The notes: generated by a model from the sequence alone, not told the origin. 64,000 bases of DNA from JACVRM01 sp963839815 (GCA_963839815.1 CAWIWF010000003.1:62001-126000), one strand, 5' to 3'. Counted from the first letter of the stretch, positions 36,982-45,997 are shown. Made by a program: numbers and translations.

Positions 36982-38232
36982 TTGCCGCCCGACGACCCGA
37001 TCCAGACGCTCGCGCTGATCCTCGCGGTCGGGGTCGCCGCCAGGCCGGTCGCGAGCCTGCTGCGGCTGCCGCCGATGCTCGTGCTGCTCGTCGCCGGCAT
37101 CGTCATCGGCCCCGAGGCGCTCGACCTGATGGAGGTGTCGCTGGAGTCGGACTCCACGCAGCTCCTGCTCACGCTGGGCGTCTCGTTCATCCTCTTCCAC
37201 GGCGGGCTCCACCTCTCGGTGCAGGTCCTGCGCGGCACCTGGGTCGGACTGCTGCTCCTCGTCGTGCCCGGCGTGTTGCTGACCGCCTTCGTCACCGGCG
37301 CGGCTGCGTGGCTCGTCTTCGGGCTCTCCTTCCTCTCGGCGCTGCTGATCGGCGCCGCGCTCGCACCGACCGACCCGGCCATCCTCATCCCGCTCTTCGA
37401 CCGGCTGCGCCTGCGCCCGCGCGTCTCGCAGACGATCGTCGCGGAGTCGGCGCTGAACGACCCCACCGGCGCCGTCCTCGCCCTGGCCGTCGCTGCGGCC
37501 GTGATGAGCGACGGCGGCTCGATCGGCGGCACGCTCGCCGAGTTCGTCGGTGACGTCGCGCTCTCGACCGCGCTCGGCGTCGGCTTCGGGCTGGTGCTCT
37601 CGCTCGCGGTCTCGACCCACCGGGCGGGCATCTCGCGCGAGTCGGCCTCGATCGCTGTGGCGGCGATCGTCGCCGGGAGCTTCTTCGTCATCGACTTCGC
37701 GGGCGGCAGCGGCTATCTGGGGGCGTTCCTCGCCGGGCTCATCCTCGGCAACATGGAGCGGCTCGGCCTCGCCATGCACGCGGAGGGCCGGCGCCAGGTG
37801 GACGCGGTGACGACCGTCGCGACCGACGTGGTCGTCATCCTCGTCTTCGTCACGCTCGGAGCCAACCTGCCACTCGGCGACATCGCCGACGAGCTGCTGC
37901 CCGCGCTCGCTGTCGTGGCGACGCTGATCCTGGTCGCCCGCCCGCTCGCGGTCGCCGCCTGCCTGCTCCTCGACCGTCGCGCCCGCTGGACCATCCAGGA
38001 GCTCGTCTTCATCGCCTGGACGCGTGAGACCGGCGTCGTGCCTGCCGCACTCGCGGGCATCCTCGTCGCCGACCAGGTGCCCAATGCCGACCTCGTGGTC
38101 GTCTGCGTTGCGCTCGCGCTCGTCGTCACCCTGCTCGTGCAGACGACCACCAAGCCGTGGCTGGCGCGCCGGCTCCGCCTCCAGCTGAATGAGACGACTC
38201 CGCTCGAGCCGGTTCCGCCGATCCGAACGTGA
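36982..38232 (+). CDS. CPA1-type Na+/H+ antiporter
   Basis: A 416-residue membrane protein with about 12 helices. Signatures: LFHGGLHLS, GAALAPTDPAILIPLF and ESALNDPTGAVLAL, the last containing the Asn-Asp pair of electroneutral CPA1 exchangers. It ends soon after the last helix, with no TrkA-C domain. The TTG start is inferred; a CAGACT hexamer ends 7 nt before it. It would exchange Na+ or K+ for protons at the cytoplasmic membrane. Confidence 0.85.
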   Translation: MPPDDPIQTLALILAVGVAARPVASLLRLPPMLVLLVAGIVIGPEALDLMEVSLESDSTQLLLTLGVSFILFHGGLHLSVQVLRGTWVGLLLLVVPGVLLTAFVTGAAAWLVFGLSFLSALLIGAALAPTDPAILIPLFDRLRLRPRVSQTIVAESALNDPTGAVLALAVAAAVMSDGGSIGGTLAEFVGDVALSTALGVGFGLVLSLAVSTHRAGISRESASIAVAAIVAGSFFVIDFAGGSGYLGAFLAGLILGNMERLGLAMHAEGRRQVDAVTTVATDVVVILVFVTLGANLPLGDIADELLPALAVVATLILVARPLAVAACLLLDRRARWTIQELVFIAWTRETGVVPAALAGILVADQVPNADLVVVCVALALVVTLLVQTTTKPWLARRLRLQLNETTPLEPVPPIRT

Positions 38233-38304
38233 CGGTTGCGCGAATGCACTACCGGGAATGGCTACGCTGCCGCACCGCTCGACAGGAGCTAGACGAGGAG
38301 CCGC

Positions 38305-38640
38305 ATGAGACCGTGGACCGCCGACACACCGACCGACGCCAAGATCGGCGCCTCCGTGCTTAGCGCCGGTGCGCTTGCGTTCGGGGTCTTCGGGCTCGTC
38401 GCGCCCGCCCGGCTCGCGAAGATGATGGCGACCGACACGGACACTGCGCGGGCCGTCGGCTTCCGCGACACCGGCAACGCGCTCGCCTTCCTGTTCGCGC
38501 CCACGAGCGGCGCCGCGCTGCAGCGCATGCTGTACGACCTCGGTGACGCCCTCGCGCTCGGGCCGCGCAAGCGCTCGATCATGATCGGCGCCCTCTCGTT
38601 CGCCTCGCTCTCTGCCTACACCGCGTGGCGAGCTCGGTGA
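38305..38640 (+). CDS. Small membrane protein, first gene of the lipid operon
   Basis: A 111-residue protein with hydrophobic helices near residues 15-35 and 90-108 and a GFRDTGNALAFLFAPTSGAAL segment. Function unknown. The ATG has GAGGAG 4 nt upstream, and TACGCT at 38263-38268 is a possible -10. The next gene overlaps the stop (GTGA), so it belongs to the lipid-modifying operon. Confidence 0.65.
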   Translation: MRPWTADTPTDAKIGASVLSAGALAFGVFGLVAPARLAKMMATDTDTARAVGFRDTGNALAFLFAPTSGAALQRMLYDLGDALALGPRKRSIMIGALSFASLSAYTAWRAR

Positions 38641-39320
38641 TCCCGCTCACGACGGGCGCCGAGATGCGCCTCACCGGGCCCACCGACCGGGCCGCAGTGA
38701 TCTGCGTCAACGGCGGCCAGGGATCGCCCGTCGAGGGCACGTGGAGCGCCTCGCTCGAGTGGCTCGTCGAGCGCCTCTCGAGCCGCTTCCCTACGATCGC
38801 CTTCTCGGAAGTGCGCTACCGGATCAAGTCATGGAGCAAGCTCGACTGGTGCGAGCAGGACACGCGGGCGGCAGTCGCCCAGACGGGCGCGCCCCGCACG
38901 CTCCTGCTCGGCTTCTCGATGGGCGGCGCGGTCGCCGTCAAGAGCGTCGACGCACCGAGCGTCGAGGGCATCGTCGGCCTCGCCCCGTGGCTGCCCGAGC
39001 GCCTCGACCTGAGCCGGCTACGCGGCAGGCGCCTGGACGTCCTCCACGGCATGCTCGACCGCTGGCTGCCCGGCATCCCCGGCGTCAGCCCGACCAGCTC
39101 GCGCGCCGGCTTCGACCGTGCCCAGGCTCTCGGCGCCGAAGGCAGCTACCGGCTGATCAAGGGCGCGGTTCACGGCGTCGCCCTGCGCTCGCCCTTCGGC
39201 CTCGTGCCGCTGCCGCGCGCCGGCGAGTGGGCCGACCTCACCGCCCATCACATCGGAACGTGGCTCGCGTCCGACGCCGGCGCCGGCCAGATCGCCATGG
39301 CCGCAGGAGGGCGCGCGTGA
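38637..39320 (+). CDS. Alpha/beta-hydrolase-like protein
   Basis: A 227-residue protein with nucleophile elbow GFSMGGAVAV, a preceding VICVNGGQGSP oxyanion-type loop, and a late GAVHGVAL His candidate. Substrate unknown; context suggests a lipid or acyl thioester. I start it at the GTG overlapping the upstream stop; an in-frame GTG at 38625 would add four residues. The desaturase gene overlaps its end by 4 nt. Confidence 0.75.
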   Translation: MIPLTTGAEMRLTGPTDRAAVICVNGGQGSPVEGTWSASLEWLVERLSSRFPTIAFSEVRYRIKSWSKLDWCEQDTRAAVAQTGAPRTLLLGFSMGGAVAVKSVDAPSVEGIVGLAPWLPERLDLSRLRGRRLDVLHGMLDRWLPGIPGVSPTSSRAGFDRAQALGAEGSYRLIKGAVHGVALRSPFGLVPLPRAGEWADLTAHHIGTWLASDAGAGQIAMAAGGRA

Positions 39321-40252
39321 GCACGACTCCCGCCACCGTCGGCACCGTCCGCCCCCGTACGAGCCTGATCAGCCAGGTGGTGACGCTGATCGCGGTGATC
39401 GTGCCGCCGCTCGGGATCGCGGCGGCGGCCGGCCTGCTCTGGGGCGTCGCCTTCCACTGGGTCGACGTCGCCATCCTCGCCGGCTTCTACGTCCTCTGCG
39501 CGTTCGGCACGACGATCGGCTTCCACCGCTACTTCACGCACAAGGGCTTCGAGGCGCGCACGCCCGTCAAGGCGACGCTCGCGATCCTCGGCTGCATGAC
39601 GATGCAGGGGCCGCTGATCCAGTGGGTGACAGACCACCGCAAGCATCACGCGCTGTCCGACAAGCCCGGCGATCCGCACTCGCCGCATGTCGGCCACGGC
39701 GACGGCGCGCTCGGAGCACTCAAGGGCTTCTTCCACGCCCACGTCGGCTGGCTCTTCCGCAACCTCGGCATGGAGGAGGGCAGGGCGTACGGCAAGGACC
39801 TCTACGAGGACCGCCTGCTCGTCTGGATCGACCGGCTCTACCTGCTCTGGGTCGGGCTCACGCTCGGCTTGCCGTTCGCGATCGGCTACCTCGTCGGCGG
39901 CAGCTGGCAGCGCGGGGTGGAGGCCATGATCTGGGGCGGCCTGATCCGGATCTTCCTCTACCAGCACGCCACCTTCTCGGTGAACTCGATCTGCCACATG
40001 TTCGGCAAGCAGCACTACCGCTCCCGCGACCAGGCCCGCAACAACTGGCTGGTTGCGCTGCTCGTCTTCGGTGAGGGCTGGCACAACAACCACCACGCCT
40101 TCCCCGCCTCGGCGCGGCACGGGCTCAACCGCTTCCAGTTCGACGTCTCCTGGTGGGTGATCCGGGGGCTCGAGAAGCTGAAGCTCGTGTGGGATGTGCG
40201 CGTCCCCTCGGCCGACCAGCTCGAGCGCCGCCGGGTCGTCGAGCCCGTCTGA
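39317..40252 (+). CDS. Membrane fatty acid desaturase (acyl-CoA/acyl-lipid delta-9 type)
   Basis: A 311-residue di-iron desaturase with the three histidine boxes GFHRYFTH, HRKHH and EGWHNNHH, plus an additional HATFSVNSICHMFG ligand segment typical of the stearoyl-CoA desaturase group. Four helices flank the boxes. It introduces a cis double bond in a membrane or CoA-linked acyl chain, creating the substrate used by the cyclopropane-synthase-like methyltransferases downstream. GTGA overlap upstream, TGATG overlap downstream. Confidence 0.92.
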   Translation: MSTTPATVGTVRPRTSLISQVVTLIAVIVPPLGIAAAAGLLWGVAFHWVDVAILAGFYVLCAFGTTIGFHRYFTHKGFEARTPVKATLAILGCMTMQGPLIQWVTDHRKHHALSDKPGDPHSPHVGHGDGALGALKGFFHAHVGWLFRNLGMEEGRAYGKDLYEDRLLVWIDRLYLLWVGLTLGLPFAIGYLVGGSWQRGVEAMIWGGLIRIFLYQHATFSVNSICHMFGKQHYRSRDQARNNWLVALLVFGEGWHNNHHAFPASARHGLNRFQFDVSWWVIRGLEKLKLVWDVRVPSADQLERRRVVEPV

Positions 40253-41457
40253 TGCGCATCGCTGTGATCGGCAGCGGCGTAGCCGGGCTTGGCGCTGCCT
40301 ACGTCCTGGCGCGGGCGCATGACGTGGAGGTGTTCGAACGCGACGGAGAGCCGGGCGGCCACGTCAACACGGTCAGCGTCGACGGGCTCGCGCTGGATAC
40401 CGGCTTCATCGTCCACAACGCGCCGAACTACCCGCTCCTGACGCGGCTCTTCGACGAGCTTGGCATCCGCACGCAGGAGTCGGAGATGTCCTTCTCGGTC
40501 AGCTGCACCGACTGCGGGCTCGAATACTCCGGCCGCAAGCTCTTCGCGCAGCGATCGAACGCGTGGAGCGGACGCTTCCACGCGCTGCTCTGGGAGATCG
40601 GCCGCTGGCTGCGCACCGCCCGCGCCTCGCTCGACGAGCTCGACCTCGAGGGCTGGTCGCTCGGCCGCTATCTCGACGAACGCGGCTACTCCGAGCGTTT
40701 CCGGCGGCACTTCCTCGTCCCGCTCACCTCGGCGCTCTGGTCGACTGCCCCGGGGCGCGCGCTCGAGTTCCCGGCCGCTGCTGCCATCCGCTTCTTCGAC
40801 AACCACGGCATGCTCGGCTTCGGCCGCTTCCCGTGGCGCACCGTGTCCGGGGGCAGCCGCACGTACGTGGAGGCGATCGGCGCCCGCGTCGGCGGCGTCC
40901 GCACCGGCCTGCCGGTCCGCTCGCTGCGCCGCGAAGCCGAGGGCATCGTCCTGCGCACGGACGACGGCGAGGAGCGCCGCTTCGACCGCGCCGTCCTCGC
41001 CACGCACGCCGACGAGGCGCTCGGCCTGCTCGAGGACGCCACCGCCGAAGAGCGCAGCGTGCTCGGCGCCTTCGGCTACACGGAGAACGACGCCGTCCTG
41101 CACACCGACTCGTCCTTCCTGCCTGCGACGGCAGCCGCCCGAGCGTCCTGGAACTACCGCGTCAACGGCTCGCAGAGCCCGACCGTCAGCTACTGGCTCA
41201 ACAACCTACAGGCGCTCGACAGCGACGCCGACTACCTCGTGACGCTGAACGAGGAGGTGGCCGAGGAGCACGTCCGCGGCCGCTTCCAGTACACGCATCC
41301 GCTCTTCACGGTCGAGACCCACGCGGCGCAGCAGCTGCTGCCCGGCCTATCGCGGCCGCCGCTCGCGTTCGCCGGCGCCTACCACGGCAACGGCTTCCAC
41401 GAGGACGGGCTCGCGTCGGGCGTTCGCGCCGCCGAGGCCCTGGGGGTGCGCTGGTGA
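40252..41457 (+). CDS. FAD-dependent amine-oxidase-like oxidoreductase
   Basis: A 401-residue flavoprotein with Rossmann motif VIGSGVAGLGAAYVLARAHDVEVFERDGEPGG (given in parts: GSGVAGLGAA then FERDGEPGGHVN) and C-terminal FAGAYHGNGFHEDGLASG contacting FAD. Proteins of this type are regularly found next to DUF1365 and CFA-synthase genes in proteobacterial clusters, suggesting a redox step on a modified acyl chain. Substrate not proven. Starts one base inside the desaturase stop; ends in a GTGA overlap with the DUF1365 gene. Confidence 0.85.
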   Translation: MRIAVIGSGVAGLGAAYVLARAHDVEVFERDGEPGGHVNTVSVDGLALDTGFIVHNAPNYPLLTRLFDELGIRTQESEMSFSVSCTDCGLEYSGRKLFAQRSNAWSGRFHALLWEIGRWLRTARASLDELDLEGWSLGRYLDERGYSERFRRHFLVPLTSALWSTAPGRALEFPAAAAIRFFDNHGMLGFGRFPWRTVSGGSRTYVEAIGARVGGVRTGLPVRSLRREAEGIVLRTDDGEERRFDRAVLATHADEALGLLEDATAEERSVLGAFGYTENDAVLHTDSSFLPATAAARASWNYRVNGSQSPTVSYWLNNLQALDSDADYLVTLNEEVAEEHVRGRFQYTHPLFTVETHAAQQLLPGLSRPPLAFAGAYHGNGFHEDGLASGVRAAEALGVRW

Positions 41458-42191
41458 GGTCGGCGCTCTACGAGTGCACGCTCAAGCACGTCAGGCATGC
41501 GCCCCGGCACCACGCGTTCCGCTATCCGGTCGCGTACTGGCTCATCGACCTCGACGAGCTGCCCGAGCTCGAGCGCCGCTTCCGCTCGATCGCAGTGAAT
41601 CGCCGAGGCCTGTTCTCTCTCCGCGACCGCGACCACTTCGACGGCGACAGCACGCCGCTCAAGGAGGCAGTCATCCGCACTGCCGGCGACCCGTCGATCG
41701 AGCGCGTGCTGGTCCTCACGCAGCTCCGAGTCCTCGGCTACGTCTTCAATCCCGTCACCTTCTACTGGTGCTATCGGGCCGACGGCACGCTCGCCTGCAT
41801 GGTCGCGGAGCTGAGCAACACCTTCGGCGAGCGGCTGCCGGAGGTGCTGCCCGGCGACTCGCTCGAGTACGAGCACGACAAGCGGCTGCACGTGTCGCCG
41901 TTCATGGGGCTCGACCAGCAGTACCGCTACCGCTTCTCGGAGCCCGAGGAGAGCCTCTTCGCGCGCATCGAGGTGCACGAGGACGGAGAGCTGGCGCTCC
42001 ACGCGGTCCTCGCCGGCCGGCGCCGCGAGCTCAGCCGCCGGACGCTCGCCCGCTTCCTGCTGCGCTACCCGTTGATGCCGGCGCAGGTGATCGCGCTGAT
42101 CCACTGGCAGGCGCTCAAGCTCTGGCTGAAGCGGATCCCGTTCCACCACAAGCCGCCCTTCGAGCCCGGCAAGGGGTCGGTGCGCTCGTGA
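41454..42191 (+). CDS. DUF1365 family protein
   Basis: A 245-residue protein with the family motifs RHAPRHHAFRYPVAYWLID, TQLRVLGYVFNPVTFYWCYR, EVSNTFGE-like ELSNTFGERL and KRLHVSPFMGLDQQYRY. DUF1365 has no established biochemical role, but it co-occurs with the FAD oxidoreductase and CFA-type methyltransferase. This supports membership of a lipid-modification pathway. Confidence 0.88.
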   Translation: MRSALYECTLKHVRHAPRHHAFRYPVAYWLIDLDELPELERRFRSIAVNRRGLFSLRDRDHFDGDSTPLKEAVIRTAGDPSIERVLVLTQLRVLGYVFNPVTFYWCYRADGTLACMVAELSNTFGERLPEVLPGDSLEYEHDKRLHVSPFMGLDQQYRYRFSEPEESLFARIEVHEDGELALHAVLAGRRRELSRRTLARFLLRYPLMPAQVIALIHWQALKLWLKRIPFHHKPPFEPGKGSVRS

Positions 42192-42246
42192 GCGCGGTGC
42201 CCGGCCGGCCGGGGCAGCTCCTCGGCGCGCAGAGGCACTCGCGTTC

Positions 42247-42308
42247 GCGAGGCGCCTGCGAACCAGTTTGCAACAGTCTGTTACAAGCTCGGTGTCCGGG
42301 CGCCTCGC
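42247..42308. repeat. Inverted repeat in the DUF1365-methyltransferase gap
   Basis: GCGAGGCGCC (42247-42256) and GGCGCCTCGC (42299-42308) are exact complements 42 bp apart, around a less GC-rich centre (TTTGCAACAGTCTGTTACAA). This is the only sizeable gap in the operon, so it may hold an internal promoter, operator or RNA hairpin. Confidence 0.4.
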
Positions 42309-42345
42309 GCCGAACCGGTGGGGCTGCGTGAGCGAAGGAGCCGTT

Positions 42346-43545
42346 GTGAGCACCGAGGTCATCCGCCGCCAGCCGCGCGCACGGGTTCCGCTCGTCGATC
42401 GCGCGGCTGTCGCCGTGCTCGGGCGCGTGCTCCAGCGCCTCGAGGGTGGCACGCTCGAGGTGCGCCTGCCGGACGGAACCGACGTGCGCTTCGGCTCCGG
42501 GCCGGCCGTCGGGATGGAGATCCACGACATGCGACTCTTCCGTCGGCTCGCCACGCGCCCGAAGCTCGGCCTCGGCGAGTCGTACCAGGCCGGCGAGTGG
42601 AGCTCCGACGACCTGCCGGCGCTGCTCGAGCTGCTCGCCCGCAACGCCGAGCGCGGCCGCCAGCTGCACCCCTTCTGGCGGCGCTTCACCGATCTGCGCC
42701 CACGGCTCAACCGCCGCACCGGGTTGCTCGCCGCCCGTCGGAACATCCGGTACCACTACGACCTCGGCAACGACCTGTTCGAGCTCTTCCTCGACGAGAC
42801 GATGACCTACTCATGCGGCGTCTGGGAGCGCGACGACGAGCCGCTCGCCGAGGCGCAGCGCCGCAAGCTCCGCCGCGTCTGCGACGCGCTCGGGCTCGGC
42901 CCTGACGACCACGTGCTCGAGATCGGCTGCGGTTGGGGCTCGTTCGCGCTCGTCGCCGCCGGCGAGTACGGGGCGCGCGTCACGGGCATCACGCTCTCGC
43001 CCGCTCAGGCGGAGGTCGCCCGTAGCCGCATCGCCGCAGCCGGGCTCACCGACCGGGTCGAGATCGTCGTCAGGGACTTCCGCGAGGTCGAGGGCACCTA
43101 CACCGCCGTTGCCTCCATCGAGATGCTCGAGGCGATCGGCGAGCAGCTCTTCGACGACTACTTCTCGACGGTCGACCGCGTGCTCGCGCCCGGCGGCAGG
43201 GCCTGTGTGCAGACCATCCTCATCCCGGACGGGCGCTACCGTCGGTACCGCGCGAGTCCCGACTGGATCGAGCGCTACGTCTTCCCCGGTTGCCTGATCC
43301 CCTCGCTCGGGGCCCTCGCGCACGCGTCTGGCCCGCTGCGCATCCTCCGCACCGACGAGATCGGCGAGCACTACGCACCGACGCTCGCTGCCTGGCGCGA
43401 GCGCTTCCTGGCTCGTCTCCCCGAGGTACGCGAGCTCGGCTACGACGAGCGCTTCATTCGCACCTGGGACTTCTACCTCGCAGCCTGCGAGGCGCTCTTC
43501 CGAGCCGGCCTGCTCCGCGACGCCCAGCTGGTGCTCGCGCGGTGA
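42346..43545 (+). CDS. Cyclopropane-fatty-acid-synthase-like methyltransferase 1
   Basis: A 399-residue enzyme with the full CFA synthase plan: an N-terminal lipid-binding domain (GLGESYQAGEWSSDDLPALL), then RYHYDLGNDLFELFLDETMTY, SAM motif VLEIGCGWGSFAL and YFSTVDRVLAPGGRACVQTI. It transfers a methylene or methyl group from SAM to an unsaturated acyl chain. The GTG at 42346 has AAGGAG 5 nt upstream; an in-frame GTG at 42328 is less supported. The PlsC gene overlaps its stop. Confidence 0.88.
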   Translation: MSTEVIRRQPRARVPLVDRAAVAVLGRVLQRLEGGTLEVRLPDGTDVRFGSGPAVGMEIHDMRLFRRLATRPKLGLGESYQAGEWSSDDLPALLELLARNAERGRQLHPFWRRFTDLRPRLNRRTGLLAARRNIRYHYDLGNDLFELFLDETMTYSCGVWERDDEPLAEAQRRKLRRVCDALGLGPDDHVLEIGCGWGSFALVAAGEYGARVTGITLSPAQAEVARSRIAAAGLTDRVEIVVRDFREVEGTYTAVASIEMLEAIGEQLFDDYFSTVDRVLAPGGRACVQTILIPDGRYRRYRASPDWIERYVFPGCLIPSLGALAHASGPLRILRTDEIGEHYAPTLAAWRERFLARLPEVRELGYDERFIRTWDFYLAACEALFRAGLLRDAQLVLAR

Positions 43546-44117
43546 ACCTTTACGGCGTCCTCGAGCGCATCCGCTTCCGCTCCTTCATGCGGCGGACGTT
43601 CCGGATCGAGATGCGCGGGACCGAGCACGTGCCGGCGGAGGGGCCCGTGATCCTCGTCGCCAACCACGAGTCGATCTGGGATCCCTTCGTGCTGGCGCTG
43701 GTGACGCCCCGGCCGGTGCACTACATGGCGAAGGCCGAGCTGTGGAAGTACCCGGTACTGCGCCAGATGATGGACTGGTTCGCCGCCTTCCCGGTCGCGC
43801 GGGGCAACGGCGACATGCTGGCTATGCGTCACGGCGTGCGCCTGCTCGAGCAGGGGGAGGTGCTCGGCATCTTCCCGCAGGGCACGTCCAAGCGGAGCGT
43901 GCCGCGCCGCTACCACCGCGGTGCCGCTCGGCTCGCGCTCGAGACCGGCGCGCCGCTCGTGCCCGTGCGCCTGACGGGAACGCGCGGCATCCTGCGGCCG
44001 GGCTTCCCCAGGGTGACGATCGAGGCGCTGCCACCGATCAGGGTCGAGGCCACCGCCCGCACGATTCAGGCCGCGCGCGGGCTCACCAGCCGGCTCGAGG
44101 AGGCGCTCGCGGCGTGA
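43542..44117 (+). CDS. PlsC-family 1-acylglycerol-phosphate acyltransferase-like protein
   Basis: A 191-residue acyltransferase: NHESIWDPF gives the HX4D catalytic pair; VARGNGDMLAMRHGVRLLEQG follows; motif III reads FPQGTSKRS rather than the usual FPEGTRS, so the conserved Glu is Gln. PLVPVRLTGTRGILRPGFPRV is motif IV. It could acylate lysophosphatidate or another glycerolipid. Tight overlaps on both sides. Confidence 0.85.
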   Translation: MNLYGVLERIRFRSFMRRTFRIEMRGTEHVPAEGPVILVANHESIWDPFVLALVTPRPVHYMAKAELWKYPVLRQMMDWFAAFPVARGNGDMLAMRHGVRLLEQGEVLGIFPQGTSKRSVPRRYHRGAARLALETGAPLVPVRLTGTRGILRPGFPRVTIEALPPIRVEATARTIQAARGLTSRLEEALAA

Positions 44118-44908
44118 TCGAGTCGCGCTGGGCGCTCTTCGGGCTCGCCTGGGCGCTCGCCGCCGGCATCCAGTTCGTCCTCTACCTGCGGCAGCGGCAG
44201 ACCCGCGACGCCTCGGCCGTCGACGCCGGCTGGGCCGGCTCGCTCGTGGCCATCGGCGTGCTCTATGCCGTGCTGGCCGACGGCGACCTCGCGCTCCGCA
44301 TCCTGGTCGCCGCCATGATCGGCCTCGAGAACCAGCGCGTCGCCCGGCTCGTGATCGCCCGCCTCGGGGACGGCGAGGAGGACAAGCGCTACCAGGAGCT
44401 TCGCGAGCGCTGGCGCGCGAAGAGCCAGGAGCAGACGCGCTTCTTCGTCTTCTTCCAGGCGCAGGCGCTGCTCGCCGCGATCCTCTCGTTGCCGATCCTG
44501 CTCGCCGCGAGCGACGACGGCGGGCTCGGCGTCCTCGCCTATGCCGGGGCAGCGCTCTGGCTCGTCGCCGCGGCGCTCGAGCGCACCGCCGACGTGCAGC
44601 TGACGCGTTTCAAGGACGACGACTCCAATCGGGGCCAGGTCATGAGCGAGGGCCTGTGGCGCTACTCGCGTCACCCCAACTACTTTTTCCAGTGGCTGAC
44701 GTGGGTCGCGTACGCCCTCGTCGCGCTGCAGGCGCCGTACGGCTGGCTCGGCCTCTCCGCGCCGGCGATCATGCTCCTCCTGATCCTGTTCGTGACCGGC
44801 GTGCCGCCCTCGGAGGAGTCGTCGCTGCGCTCGCGCGGCGACCGCTACCGCCGGTACCAGGAGCGGACGAGCGTCTTCGTGCCGTGGTTTCCGAAGGGGG
44901 CGACGTGA
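44114..44908 (+). CDS. DUF1295 (steroid 5-alpha-reductase-like) membrane protein
   Basis: A 264-residue protein with about six helices. DAGWAGSLVAIGVLYAVLADG begins the family core; SEGLWRYSRHPNYFFQWLTW is the conserved NADPH-binding and active segment; GVPPSEESSLRSRGDRYRRYQ ends it. Members reduce or isomerise lipid double bonds, and DUF1295 genes are common beside CFA-type methyltransferases. GTGA overlaps on both sides. Confidence 0.85.
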   Translation: MIESRWALFGLAWALAAGIQFVLYLRQRQTRDASAVDAGWAGSLVAIGVLYAVLADGDLALRILVAAMIGLENQRVARLVIARLGDGEEDKRYQELRERWRAKSQEQTRFFVFFQAQALLAAILSLPILLAASDDGGLGVLAYAGAALWLVAAALERTADVQLTRFKDDDSNRGQVMSEGLWRYSRHPNYFFQWLTWVAYALVALQAPYGWLGLSAPAIMLLLILFVTGVPPSEESSLRSRGDRYRRYQERTSVFVPWFPKGAT

Positions 44909-45873
44909 CCGTCGTCGACCGCGTGCTCGCGGCCGACGTCGTCCCGGAGCGGCTGCTCCGGCTCGGCATCCGCGCGAACCTCGGCACCCGCCTGCGCCGG
45001 GAGCGGGCGAAGGGCGCTGACGCCAAGGAGCGTTTCGTCGAAGAGCTGCGAGCCGAGCCGATAGCGCTCGTGCCCGACAAGCCCAACGCGCAGCACTACG
45101 AGGTGCCGGCGGAGTTCTTCGAGCTCGTGCTCGGCCCCCGGCTCAAGTACAGCTCCTGCTGGTGGCCGGAGGGTGTCGACACGATCGCCGGCGCCGAGGA
45201 GGCGATGCTCGCGCTCACCTGCGAGCGGGCGCAGATCGCGGACGGGCAGGACATCCTCGACCTGGGGTGCGGCTGGGGCTCGTTCACGCTCTACGCCGCC
45301 GAGCGCTTCCCCAACTCGCGGATCACGGCCGTCTCGAACTCGCGCGTGCAGCGGGAGTGGATCGAGGCGCGCGCCCCCGGCAATGTCGAGGTGATCACCG
45401 CCGACGTGAACGAGCTCGAGCTGCCGCGCCGCTTCGACCGCATCGTCTCGGTGGAGATGTTCGAGCACATGCGGAACTACGAGGCGCTGCTAGCCCGCGT
45501 CGCGGGTCTGCTGCGGGACGACGGGCTGCTCTTCGTGCACGTCTTCTGTCACCGCGACCTCGCCTACCCCTACGAGGACGGCTGGATGGCGCGCAAGTTC
45601 TTCACCGGCGGGACGATGCCGTCGGCCGACCTGCTGCCCCGCTTCGACCGCGACCTGCGGCTGCGCGAGCAGTGGCTCGTCGACGGCACGCACTACGCGC
45701 GCACGGCCGAGGCGTGGCTCGTGCGGCTGCACGAGCGTGAGGAGGAGATCGCCGCCCGCTGGGGGCGCTCGTTCCTCGCCGACTGGCGCCTCTTCTTCCT
45801 CGCCTGCGCCGAGCTCTGGGGCTACCGCGACGGGCGGGAGTGGCTCGTCGCCCACTACCTGTTCGGCCGCTAG
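44905..45873 (+). CDS. Cyclopropane-synthase-like SAM methyltransferase 2
   Basis: A 322-residue methyltransferase. It has NAQHYEVPAEFFELVLGPRL, SAM motif ILDLGCGWGSFTLYAAERFP, and VSVEMFEHMRNYEALLARV. It lacks the N-terminal lipid domain of the first copy and resembles the plant/bacterial (S)-coclaurine-N-methyltransferase-like branch of the CFA family. Last gene of the operon. Substrate unknown; lipid from context. Confidence 0.82.
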   Translation: MTVVDRVLAADVVPERLLRLGIRANLGTRLRRERAKGADAKERFVEELRAEPIALVPDKPNAQHYEVPAEFFELVLGPRLKYSSCWWPEGVDTIAGAEEAMLALTCERAQIADGQDILDLGCGWGSFTLYAAERFPNSRITAVSNSRVQREWIEARAPGNVEVITADVNELELPRRFDRIVSVEMFEHMRNYEALLARVAGLLRDDGLLFVHVFCHRDLAYPYEDGWMARKFFTGGTMPSADLLPRFDRDLRLREQWLVDGTHYARTAEAWLVRLHEREEEIAARWGRSFLADWRLFFLACAELWGYRDGREWLVAHYLFGR

Positions 45874-45886
45874 CCCACCTGTCGGA

Positions 45887-45952
45887 GGGACTGTCGCTCG
45901 GCCAGGTCCTGCGGGGACCGGTCCAGGGGACTGGCCCTCGGCCAGGTCCTGC
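45887..45952. repeat. Two-copy imperfect direct repeat
   Basis: GGGACTGTCGCTCGGCCAGG.. (45887-45912) recurs as GGGACTGGCCCTCGGCCAGG.. (45927-45952), 40 bp apart, between convergent genes. The GGGACTGTC word also occurs upstream of treS. Confidence 0.55.
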
Positions 45953-45997
45953 CGGGGCATGGCTGGGAGGGCCGTTTCGGGGGGCCTGGACCCTGGC

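Noticed and set aside
42346..45873. Mycolic acid cyclopropane synthases
   Set aside because: The methyltransferases share the CFA fold, but no mycolate synthesis genes are nearby and the cluster matches general acyl-chain modification sets.
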